Source of the DNA: Pseudomonas muyukensis
GTDB lineage: Bacteria; Pseudomonadota; Gammaproteobacteria; Pseudomonadales; Pseudomonadaceae
Direction: 5' to 3'
Assembly (NCBI RefSeq): GCF_019139535.1
Contig: NZ_CP077073.1
Coordinates: forward strand, 5,298,501 to 5,362,500
DNA length: 64,000 bases
Shown: positions 57,268 through 64,000 of the stretch, in pieces
Layout: each line of letters opens with the position of its first letter
Position numbering within the stretch: position 1 is the first letter of the stretch
Notes under the pieces: model-generated
Seen by the model: only the letters and a program-made list of their open reading frames with translations
What the model was told of the DNA's origin: nothing
The model's database searches: none
Translations under genes and position numbers: made by a program

Positions 57268-58236
57268 ATGCACGCGCCGCCGCTCACCCTCAAGCCACGC
57301 CTGGCCATCAGCGCCTGCCTGACCGGCCAACCGGTGCGCTACAACGCCGGCCACAAAGCCTCCAGCCTGTGCCTCGAGCTGCTCGGCGAGCACTTCGACT
57401 GGCTGGCGCTGTGCCCGGAAGTGGCGATCGGCCTGGGCACCCCGCGCGAACCGATTCGCCTGGTGGGTGACCCCGAGCACCCTGCCGTGGTCGGCACGCG
57501 CAATGGCGGCACCGACCTGGCCGGGCCACTGCGTGCCTATGCCGAGCAGATCGCCGAGGAAGTCGACGACATCTGCGGCTACATCTTCATGCAGAAATCG
57601 CCGTCCTGTGGCCTGGAGCGGGTCAAGGTCTACCAGGACGACGGCCGCCCGGCCCACCAGGGCGGTCGCGGTGCCTACGCGGCGGCATTCTGCGCACGCC
57701 GCCCGGACTTGCCGGTAGAGGAGGAAGGCCGCCTGCACGACCCGGTCCTGCGGGAGAACTTCATCGCCCGGGTCTACGCCTACGCCGACTGGCAACAGTT
57801 GCTGGGCCAGGGCCTGAGCCGCGGTGCGCTGATTGCTTTCCACTCGCGCTACAAATACCTGCTGATGGCCCACAACCCTGAAGCCTACCGCCGCCTGGGC
57901 CGTTTGCTCGGCAGCCTGCGCCGCGCCGACGACCCGGCGCTGGTCGGCCCGCGCTACTTCAGCCAATTCATGCAGGCCCTGCGCCGCTGCGCCAGCCGCG
58001 GCACCCACGGCAATGTGCTGCAGCACCTGAGCGGCTACCTGCGCAACGACCTTGGCCAGGCGGACAAGGCGGAGCTGCAGCAGATCATCGGCCAGTACCA
58101 GCAGGGCATGGTGCCCCTGGTGGTTCCTCTGACCCTGCTGCGCCACCACCTGCGCAAGCACCCTGACCCGTACCTGCTGCAACAGGCCTACCTGCAACCT
58201 CACCCCCTCGAACTGGGACTGCGCAATGCCATCTGA
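57268..58236 (+). CDS. DUF523-DUF1722 (YbgA-like) protein
   Basis: 322 residues. N-terminal DUF523 (about 8-160) has conserved cysteines in ISACLTGQPVRYNAGHK, LALCPEVAIGLGTPREPIRL and MQKSPSCGLERVKVY, which suggest a metal or cofactor site. C-terminal DUF1722 (about 190-310: LIAFHSRYKYLLMAHNPEAY) is the YbgA domain found beside or fused to photolyases. CCGGAG precedes the ATG. First gene of a four-gene run with merR, phrB and an SDR; the next gene overlaps it by 11 bp. Two PplR-type operators precede it. Biochemical role unknown. Confidence 0.88.
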   Translation: MHAPPLTLKPRLAISACLTGQPVRYNAGHKASSLCLELLGEHFDWLALCPEVAIGLGTPREPIRLVGDPEHPAVVGTRNGGTDLAGPLRAYAEQIAEEVDDICGYIFMQKSPSCGLERVKVYQDDGRPAHQGGRGAYAAAFCARRPDLPVEEEGRLHDPVLRENFIARVYAYADWQQLLGQGLSRGALIAFHSRYKYLLMAHNPEAYRRLGRLLGSLRRADDPALVGPRYFSQFMQALRRCASRGTHGNVLQHLSGYLRNDLGQADKAELQQIIGQYQQGMVPLVVPLTLLRHHLRKHPDPYLLQQAYLQPHPLELGLRNAI

Positions 58237-59095
58237 CCCCCTGCTGCCCATTGGCGAGGTCGCCCGCCTGACCGGGGTCAACCCCGTCACCCTGCGCGCC
58301 TGGGAGCGCCGCTACGGGCTGATCAAGCCGCAACGCACACCCAAGGGCCATCGGCTTTATCCACAGGACCAGGTCCAGCGGGTTCACGACGTGCTGCGCT
58401 GGCTGGACCGCGGCGCTGCGGTCAGCCAGGTGCGCGAACTACTGGACCATGCCGCCGAAGCGCCAGCGCCGATCCAGGGGGAATGGGGCTCGCGCATCGA
58501 ACAGCTGATCGAAGCCGTCGCCCGCCTGGCCCAACGCCCGCTGGACCAGCTGCTGAACCAGGCAATGGCGCTGTATCCGGCGGTGACCGTTTGCGAACGC
58601 CTGCTCCTGCCCCTGCTCGAGGCCCTGCACCAGCGTTGGCAGAGCCACTTCGATGCCCGCCTGGAGCAGGTGTTCTTCCATACCTGGCTGCGCAGCAAGC
58701 TGGGCGCCAGGGTGTACCACGACAACCACTCCCTGGCCGGGCCCTGCGTGCTGCTTGCCCGCACCGACGATACGCCGTTCGATGCCGAGTTCTGGCTCAG
58801 CGCCTGGCTGCTGAGCAGCAGTGGCCAGGCCCTGGAGATCCTCGAGTGGGCGGTGGAGCCGCGCCAGTTGCGCCACGCCATCGAGCACTTGCAACCCCGC
58901 GCCCTGGTGCTGCACCTGGGGCGCCACCCGGACCTGGCAGGGCTCACCCGCGCCTTGCACGGCGTCACCACACCCAAACTCCTGGGCGGCGCCGCGGTCC
59001 TTGTCCATGAGACCGCGCTCAAGGCCATGGCCCTGCCTGGCCTGCAGCTGTTCGCCACACCACCGGCCGCGCTGCGCGCGCTCCAGCAATCATGA
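58226..59095 (+). CDS. MerR-family regulator of the LitR/CarH type, class II (B12 ligands lost); PplR1-like
   Basis: 289 residues. MerR helix-turn-helix (IGEVARLTGVNPVTLRAWER), then a helical bundle and Rossmann-like C-terminal domain as in CarH/LitR photoreceptors. The cobalamin contacts of CarH are not kept: after Trp138 the expected Glu-His pair reads Glu147-Gln148, and the E-x-H-x-x-G loop reads roughly DTPFDA (183-187). That marks the B12-independent class II, as in P. putida PplR1, which works with LOV proteins. Overlaps the DUF523 gene; phrB is 22 bp downstream. Likely binds the three operators here and autoregulates. Confidence 0.88.
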   Translation: MPSDPLLPIGEVARLTGVNPVTLRAWERRYGLIKPQRTPKGHRLYPQDQVQRVHDVLRWLDRGAAVSQVRELLDHAAEAPAPIQGEWGSRIEQLIEAVARLAQRPLDQLLNQAMALYPAVTVCERLLLPLLEALHQRWQSHFDARLEQVFFHTWLRSKLGARVYHDNHSLAGPCVLLARTDDTPFDAEFWLSAWLLSSSGQALEILEWAVEPRQLRHAIEHLQPRALVLHLGRHPDLAGLTRALHGVTTPKLLGGAAVLVHETALKAMALPGLQLFATPPAALRALQQS

Positions 59096-59117
59096 CCGTT
59101 TACAAGGCGCTCTCTGC

Positions 59118-60560
59118 ATGCAACTGATCTGGCTGCGCAACGACTTGCGCATCGACGACAACACCGCCCTGGCGGCCGCCTGCCAACGTGGGCCGACCCT
59201 GGCCCTGTGGATCGCCAGCCCGGGCCAGTGGCAAGCCCACGACGATGCGCCGTGCAAGGTCGACTTCTGGCTGCGCAACCTGCGCCAGCTGCGCCAGGCC
59301 CTCGAAGCCCTGAACATTCCGCTGCTGATCCGCCACGCCGACACCTGGACGACGGTGCCGCAGTGCGTGCTGGAGGTCTGCCGGCAACACAAGGTGCAAA
59401 CCGTGCACTGGAACGACGAATACGGCCTCAACGAAGCCCGCCGCGACCAGGCCACCCAGCAACACCTGCGCCAAGCCGGTGTCGACGCCATTGGCCACCT
59501 CGACCAGTTGCTGTTCCAACCGGGCAGCATCCTCACCCGCAGCGGCCACTACTTCCAGGTGTTCAGCCAGTTCAAGCGCGTCTGCCTGGAGCACCTGCAC
59601 CGTGACCTGCCGACCCTGGCCCCGCCGGTGCGCCGGCAGGCGCCGCTGGCGATCGCCAGCGACCCGATACCCCAGCAGATCGACGGTTTCGCAGCCCCCA
59701 GCGAGGCCCTGCGTCGGCACTGGCCCGCCGGCGAAGAGCAAGCGCGGCAACGCTTGACCCGCTTCGTCGACGAACGCATCGAAGACTACCAGCAGTTGCG
59801 CGACCTGCCGGCCAAGGCCGGCACCAGCCAGCTCTCGCCCTACCTGGCAGCGGGGGTGGTTTCTGCACGCCAGTGCCTGCACAGCGCACTGGCCGGTAAC
59901 CGCGGCGAGTTCGACAGCGGCAACCTCGGCGTGCAGACCTGGGTCAACGAACTGCTCTGGCGCGAGTTCTACAAGCACGTGCTGGTGGGTTACCCGCGCG
60001 TTTCGCGACATCGCGCCTTCCGCCCGCAGACCGAGGCCCTGCCCTGGCGCACTGCGCCCGACGACCTGCAAGCCTGGCAGCAAGGCCGTACCGGCTTTGC
60101 CATCATCGATGCAGCCATGCGCCAGTTGCTGCACACCGGCTGGATGCACAACCGCCTGCGCATGATCGTTGCCATGTTCCTCAGCAAGAACCTGCTGATC
60201 GACTGGCGCCACGGCGAGCGGCATTTCATGCGGCATCTGATAGACGGCGACCTGGCCGCCAACAATGGTGGCTGGCAATGGAGCGCTTCGACCGGCACCG
60301 ACGCGGTGCCCTATTTCAGGATCTTCAACCCGATTACCCAGTCGCAGCGTTTCGATCCGCAGGGGCGTTTCATCCGTCATTGGCTACCTGAGCTGCAGGC
60401 GTTGGACGATAAATCGATTCACTACCCCGTGAAATCTGCCGATCTATTTGCTACTAATAATTACTCGAACCCGATAGTCGATCTCGAACGCAGTCGTCAG
60501 CGGGCATTGGCGGCCTTCAAGGGCTTGTCCGGCTGGCAGGATCAGGGGGCCTTGCCTTGA
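59118..60560 (+). CDS. phrB: Deoxyribodipyrimidine photolyase (CPD photolyase)
   Basis: Light-driven repair of cyclobutane pyrimidine dimers. 480 residues. N-terminal antenna domain (MQLIWLRNDLRIDDNTALAA) and C-terminal FAD domain with TSQLSPYLAAGVVSARQCLH, WVNELLWREFYKHVL and the FAD-binding WSASTGTDAVPYFRIFNP, then FDPQGRFIRHWLPEL. Class I bacterial type. The ATG at 59118 follows AAGGCG. Cotranscribed with the LitR-type regulator and DUF523/DUF1722, and its stop codon overlaps the SDR start. Confidence 0.96.
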   Translation: MQLIWLRNDLRIDDNTALAAACQRGPTLALWIASPGQWQAHDDAPCKVDFWLRNLRQLRQALEALNIPLLIRHADTWTTVPQCVLEVCRQHKVQTVHWNDEYGLNEARRDQATQQHLRQAGVDAIGHLDQLLFQPGSILTRSGHYFQVFSQFKRVCLEHLHRDLPTLAPPVRRQAPLAIASDPIPQQIDGFAAPSEALRRHWPAGEEQARQRLTRFVDERIEDYQQLRDLPAKAGTSQLSPYLAAGVVSARQCLHSALAGNRGEFDSGNLGVQTWVNELLWREFYKHVLVGYPRVSRHRAFRPQTEALPWRTAPDDLQAWQQGRTGFAIIDAAMRQLLHTGWMHNRLRMIVAMFLSKNLLIDWRHGERHFMRHLIDGDLAANNGGWQWSASTGTDAVPYFRIFNPITQSQRFDPQGRFIRHWLPELQALDDKSIHYPVKSADLFATNNYSNPIVDLERSRQRALAAFKGLSGWQDQGALP

Positions 60561-61249
60561 GTACAAGACGCAGTTTCTGGGTAACAGGTGCCAGCCACGG
60601 ACTGGGGTTGGCCATGGTGGAACAGTTGCTCGATCAAGGGCATCGCGTTGCCGCCAGTGGCAGGGATAGCCAGCAGCTCGACGCCTTGGGCGAACGCCAC
60701 GGGGCCAGTTTGCTGCGCCTGCCCGGCCTGTTGACCGAGGCCAGCCAGGCCGTTGCCATGCGCCAGCGGCTGCTGGACAAGTGGGGGGCACTCGACGGCC
60801 TGATCATCAACGCCGGTGCCTGCGACTACCTGCCGGACAACACCACCCTTGGCAACCTGTTCGAGATGATCGTGCAGAGCAACATGAGCGCCAGCGAACG
60901 CGCGCTCAATTGCGCCCTGTCGGCGCTGATGCAAGGTGAGCGGCCGCAGGTGATGGTGATTTTCAACCGTTACTCGGCCTTGCAACTCTATGACCCGAGC
61001 CAGCCACCCAGTGGCGTCAACAGCCTTCCCAAAGGGGTGCGCGAGCAACGCCAGCTGTTGCTGGACCGCGGCATCGACCTGACCGTGGTGGCGCCGCCGC
61101 CAATGAGTGAGGCGCTGATGCCTGAAGCCTGGACCGCGCAGAGCGCCGCTGCAGTGCTGGTTGCAGAGCTGGAGCAGCGCCACCCCGAGTTGATGCTCGA
61201 GGCCCTGGGCATGAACAACTTGTGGCCGTTACCGGAGCATGTGCGCTAG
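60557..61249 (+). CDS. SDR-family protein with degenerate catalytic motif
   Basis: 230 residues. N-terminal Rossmann motif WVTGASHGLGLAMVEQLLDQ and GLIINAGACDYLP match short-chain dehydrogenases. The usual Y-x3-K is not intact: NRYSALQL has Gln where Lys is expected. Either another residue serves or the protein is not a dehydrogenase. The start is a TTG sharing bases with the phrB stop (TTGA), with GGGGG upstream, so translation is coupled. Last gene of the light-response run; REP repeats follow. Confidence 0.82.
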   Translation: MSTRRSFWVTGASHGLGLAMVEQLLDQGHRVAASGRDSQQLDALGERHGASLLRLPGLLTEASQAVAMRQRLLDKWGALDGLIINAGACDYLPDNTTLGNLFEMIVQSNMSASERALNCALSALMQGERPQVMVIFNRYSALQLYDPSQPPSGVNSLPKGVREQRQLLLDRGIDLTVVAPPPMSEALMPEAWTAQSAAAVLVAELEQRHPELMLEALGMNNLWPLPEHVR

Positions 61250-61265
61250 CCAAGCGCCGCGATGG

Positions 61266-61402
61266 ATGGCACCGGCCATGCCGGTGTTCGCCGGCAAAGC
61301 CGGCTCCTACAGCGCTATCCCGGCCACCCCCGACCCGTAGGAGCCAGCCTTGCTGGCGAACCAGGCGCCGCGGTACACGGCACCGGCCATGCCGGTTCCT
61401 AC
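61266..61402. repeat. Pair of REP-like extragenic repeats
   Basis: Two units (about 61266-61311 and 61338-61402) contain CACCGGCCATGCCGGTG and CGCCGGCAAAGCCGGCTCCT or GAGCCAGCCTTGCTGGCGAA. They fill the gap between the convergent SDR and murI genes and touch the murI stop codon. Confidence 0.75.
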
Positions 61403-62196
61403 AGGGGAAAACACTGCACGCTGGCGGTACCTGTCCATAGCAGCGGCAACACCCGCTGCAAGGCACCGGGCTCGCCACTGCTCCAGAACTCGGTCGCCCG
61501 CGCCGGCCCTTCGGCCAGCAGCTCGCGCGCCGCCAGCAAGCGCTGCAGTTGCCGCGCCACGGCCGCTCCGGTGTCGATGATGGCAAGCCCAGCGGGCACC
61601 ATCTCGGCCAGCAGCGGGCGCAGGAAGGGGTAGTGGGTACAGCCAAGGATCAAGGTATCGCAACCGGCCGCCAACAAGGGTTGCACATAGCCCAGCAGCA
61701 ATTGGCGCAGTTGCGCACTGTTCAGGTCACCCGCCTCGATACGCTCGACCAACCCTGGGCAAGGCTGGGTAACCACCCGCACATCGCTGGCGAAGCGGTC
61801 GAGCAAGGCGGCAAACCTGGCGCTTTGCAGCGTGCCGGTGGTGGCCAGCACGCCCACCACGCCGGAACGGGTCGCCGCCGCCGCCGGCTTGACCGCCGGC
61901 TCCATCCCCACCAACGGCCAATCGGCATACCGCTCGCGCAGGTCGGCCACCGCCGCCACGGTCGCCGTGTTGCAGGCCAGGACCATGGCCTTGGCACCCT
62001 GGGCCTGGAAGAACCCGGCGATATGGCGCAGGCGCTGACGGATATAGTCCGGTGATTTCTCGCCATAGGGCACATGGCCGCTATCGGCGACGTACAGCAG
62101 CGATTCATTGGGCAGCAGGCGCTGGATCTCGGCGAGCACCGACAAACCGCCGACCCCCGAGTCCATCACGCCCACCGGCGCCGAACGCTCAGCCAT
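61399..62196 (-). CDS. murI: Glutamate racemase
   Basis: Converts L-glutamate to D-glutamate for peptidoglycan. 265 residues, cofactor-independent two-cysteine type: the first Cys is in [15 protein letters not shown], the second in [16 protein letters not shown]-terminal [20 protein letters not shown] is typical. The gene overlaps moeB by 8 bp and is the last of prfA-prmC-moeB-murI. Confidence 0.96.
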   Translation of the reverse strand: MAERSAPVGVMDSGVGGLSVLAEIQRLLPNESLLYVADSGHVPYGEKSPDYIRQRLRHIAGFFQAQGAKAMVLACNTATVAAVADLRERYADWPLVGMEPAVKPAAAATRSGVVGVLATTGTLQSARFAALLDRFASDVRVVTQPCPGLVERIEAGDLNSAQLRQLLLGYVQPLLAAGCDTLILGCTHYPFLRPLLAEMVPAGLAIIDTGAAVARQLQRLLAARELLAEGPARATEFWSSGEPGALQRVLPLLWTGTASVQCFPL

Positions 62197-62944
62197 GGCG
62201 GTTGGCGCACACGGCGCAGGCCGGGTCGCGCTTGACCCGCAGTTCGCGCATGCGCGTGCTCAGCGCGTCGATCAGCAACAACCTGCCCACCAGCGGCTCG
62301 CCGAAGCCGGCCAGCAGCTTCAGCGCCTCGAGGGCCTGAAGGCTGCCCACCAGACCGACCAGCGGACCAATGACCCCAGCCTCGCTGCAGGTCAGCTCGG
62401 CCTCGCTGCCATGGCCGTACAGGCAGTGGTAGCAAGGGCTGCTGTCGCGACGGGTGTCGAACACCGACAACTGCCCCTCGAGACGGATCGCTGCGCCGCT
62501 GACCAGCGGCTTGCCGGCCGCCACGCAAGCGGCGTTCACCGCTTCGCGGGTGGCGAAGTTGTCGGAGCAATCCAGCACCACATCGACCGCCGCCACCGCA
62601 GCGGCCAGCGAATCCTCATCGAGCGCCCGGCGATGGGCAACCAGGGCAATCTCTGGGTTGATCGCCAGCAGGCGCTTGATCGCAGAATCAACCTTGCTCA
62701 TGCCAACGCTGTCGCTGTCATGGATCACCTGGCGCTGCAGGTTGGTCAGGTCGACAGTGTCGAAGTCGGCCAGGTGCAAGGTGCCGACACCCGCGGCAGC
62801 CAGGTACAGCGCCACCGGCGAGCCGAGCCCGCCAAGGCCGATCACCAGGGCCTTGCCGTGTTTCAGGCGCAACTGGCCGTCGATATCCACCTGCGACAGC
62901 AGGATCTGACGGCTGTAGCGCAGCAGTTCCTGGTCGCTCAGCAT
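62189..62944 (-). CDS. moeB: Molybdopterin-synthase adenylyltransferase
   Basis: ThiF/MoeB/E1-like enzyme of 251 residues that adenylates the C-terminus of a ubiquitin-like sulfur carrier (MoaD). Nucleotide-binding [19 protein letters not shown], the acidic [14 protein letters not shown] segment, two zinc Cys pairs (CYHC at about residue 170 and CAVC near the C-terminus) and the likely active Cys in [10 protein letters not shown]. Overlaps prmC by 7 bp. In this operon position it may also serve thiamine or other sulfur transfer. Confidence 0.93.
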   Translation of the reverse strand: MLSDQELLRYSRQILLSQVDIDGQLRLKHGKALVIGLGGLGSPVALYLAAAGVGTLHLADFDTVDLTNLQRQVIHDSDSVGMSKVDSAIKRLLAINPEIALVAHRRALDEDSLAAAVAAVDVVLDCSDNFATREAVNAACVAAGKPLVSGAAIRLEGQLSVFDTRRDSSPCYHCLYGHGSEAELTCSEAGVIGPLVGLVGSLQALEALKLLAGFGEPLVGRLLLIDALSTRMRELRVKRDPACAVCANRHG

Positions 62945-63768
62945 GGCAGGCGCCCCAGGCTGATACGCTCATGGCCACCCAGGTCGACCCGGCTGGCGAC
63001 CTCGACGAAACCGGCCGCGACCAGCAACGCGCGCACGGCAGGGGCCTGGTCGTAGCCATGCTCGAGCAGCAACCAGCCACCGGCCACCAGGTGCGCAGGG
63101 GCCTGGGCGACGATCACCCGCAGGTCGTCCAGGCCATCCTCGCCGGCCACCAGGGCGCTACTCGGCTCGAAACGCACGTCGCCGGCCACCAGGTGCGGAT
63201 CGGCGGCGCGGATATAAGGCGGGTTGCTGAGAATCAGCTCGAAGCGCTCATCGACCAAGGCCTCGAACCAGTGGCTGCGGCGCACCTGGACATTGCCCAG
63301 GCCCAGGCGCTGGCGATTGCGCTCGGCCAGGGCCACGGCCTCGTCGACGCGGTCGACGGCGCTGACCTGCCAGGCCGGGCGCTCATTGGCCAAGGCCAGG
63401 GCGATGGCCCCGGTGCCAGTGCCCAGGTCGAGCACCCGGGCCGGCGTGGCGGGCAGCAGCTCGAGCGCGGCCTCCACCAGCAGTTCGGTATCGGGGCGCG
63501 GAATCAGGGTATGCGGCGCCACTTCCAGGTCGAGCTTCCAGAACCCCTGCTGGCCGAGGATATAGGCCACCGGCTCGCCGCCACGACGGCGCTCGAGGTA
63601 GCCGGCGAAGGTCTCGGCCGCTTCGCTGCTGACGATCCGCTCGGGCCAGGTGTGCAGGTAGCTGCGCGACTTGCCCAGGGCCGCGGCCAGCAGCAGCTCG
63701 GCGTCCAGCCGCTCGGTCGGCGACTCCGGCAACTGCGCGTTGCGCAGCAGGCTGGCGATGATGGTCAT
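62938..63768 (-). CDS. prmC: Peptide chain release factor N5-glutamine methyltransferase
   Basis: Methylates the Gln of the GGQ motif in release factors RF1 and RF2. 276 residues. N-terminal helical domain (SPTERLDAELLLAAALGKSR), SAM-binding VLDLGTGTGAIALALANERP and the catalytic NPPY motif (LILSNPPYIRAADPHL). It lies 1 bp downstream of prfA, its substrate's gene, the classical arrangement. Confidence 0.96.
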   Translation of the reverse strand: MTIIASLLRNAQLPESPTERLDAELLLAAALGKSRSYLHTWPERIVSSEAAETFAGYLERRRGGEPVAYILGQQGFWKLDLEVAPHTLIPRPDTELLVEAALELLPATPARVLDLGTGTGAIALALANERPAWQVSAVDRVDEAVALAERNRQRLGLGNVQVRRSHWFEALVDERFELILSNPPYIRAADPHLVAGDVRFEPSSALVAGEDGLDDLRVIVAQAPAHLVAGGWLLLEHGYDQAPAVRALLVAAGFVEVASRVDLGGHERISLGRLPC

Positions 63769-63769
63769 C

Positions 63770-64000
63770 TCAGTCTCCCAGGGCGGCCAGCTGATCGGCC
63801 TGGTATTCGGCCAGCAACGGCTCGATCACGGCCTCCACGCCCCCGGCGAGGACATCGTCCAGGGAGTAGAGGGTGAGGTTGATACGGTGGTCGGTCACCC
63901 GGCCCTGTGGATAGTTGTAGGTGCGAATGCGCTCGGAGCGGTCGCCCGAGCCCACCAGCAGCTTGCGCTCGCTGGCGATGGCGTTCTGCGCGGCGCTGGT
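63770..64000 (-). CDS. prfA: Peptide chain release factor 1, C-terminal part (truncated by window edge)
   Basis: The last 76 residues of RF1; the gene continues beyond position 64000. [20 protein letters not shown] and [20 protein letters not shown] are unmistakable RF1 C-terminal sequence. The GGQ and PxT motifs lie outside the window. First visible gene of prfA-prmC-moeB-murI. Confidence 0.96.
   Translation of the reverse strand, partial: TSAAQNAIASERKLLVGSGDRSERIRTYNYPQGRVTDHRINLTLYSLDDVLAGGVEAVIEPLLAEYQADQLAALGD

Overview
The window is GC-rich chromosome from a gamma-proteobacterium, almost certainly a member of the Pseudomonas putida group. Reasons: a fruB-fruK-fruA operon with a divergent cra/fruR gene and the P. 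putida type Cra operator; ampDE, nadC, trxB, slyD-pta, mqo-hpt-upp-uraA and prfA-prmC-moeB-murI in pseudomonad order; and REP-like palindromes ending in GCTCCTACAGGG between many genes. No rRNA, tRNA, CRISPR array, prophage or complete insertion sequence is visible. It is mainly conserved backbone with small accessory insertions. The right end cuts through prfA.

Layout. 0.2-7.8 kb: fructose PTS operon (fruBKA, minus strand), its divergent repressor cra, and tatD. 7.9-18.4 kb: a membrane chemoreceptor, ampDE (cell-wall recycling and beta-lactamase signalling), a DUF1631 protein, nadC, trxB behind a probable OxyR site, cysZ, and a soluble PAS-PAS chemoreceptor. 18.5-25.4 kb: a GT4 glycosyltransferase behind a Pho-box-like triple repeat, an old-yellow-enzyme oxidoreductase, glutathione peroxidase, a SlyD-type isomerase, DUF3565, pta (no ackA beside it) and an OmpA-family lipoprotein. 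25.4-32 kb: an MBL hydrolase, a ChpS/ChpB toxin-antitoxin pair, a sensorless histidine kinase coupled to a TPR response regulator, and a MalT-like LuxR regulator. 32-37.6 kb: DUF1329, DUF1302 and an acyl-CoA synthetase, probably a lipid or ester uptake and catabolism module. 37.8-46.5 kb: a hydroxyacid dehydrogenase, rsmC, a yybP-ykoY riboswitch ahead of a GDT1/UPF0016 manganese exporter, an M48 protease lipoprotein, a palindromic MITE-like element, a dCache chemoreceptor, a CPXCG-DUF2007-YedK cluster and an acyltransferase.

46.5-55.1 kb: small hypotheticals (one behind a second Pho-like repeat), a YajG lipoprotein, a 783-bp leader region, mqo, two PA4642/PA4643-like genes, purine and pyrimidine salvage (hpt, upp, uraA) and hemH. 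55.1-61.2 kb: a light-response locus made of a YfcH-like protein, a renalase-like flavoprotein, DUF523/DUF1722, a LitR/CarH-type MerR regulator, photolyase phrB and an SDR. Three operators with identical architecture (CTTRTACA-N12-TGTAYARG) sit ahead of these genes. 61.3-64 kb: murI, moeB, prmC and the 3' end of prfA as an overlapping operon.

The most informative signals are regulatory: the three LitR/PplR operators, the OxyR, PhoB and Cra sites and the Mn2+ riboswitch link several otherwise ordinary genes to light, peroxide, phosphate, fructose and manganese. No wholly new multi-gene system stands out. The best leads for something undescribed are the Pho-like repeat before an unknown 68-residue gene, the 167-bp palindromic element with its 34-bp relic, a YedK homologue lacking two active-site residues, and the long structured region ahead of mqo.
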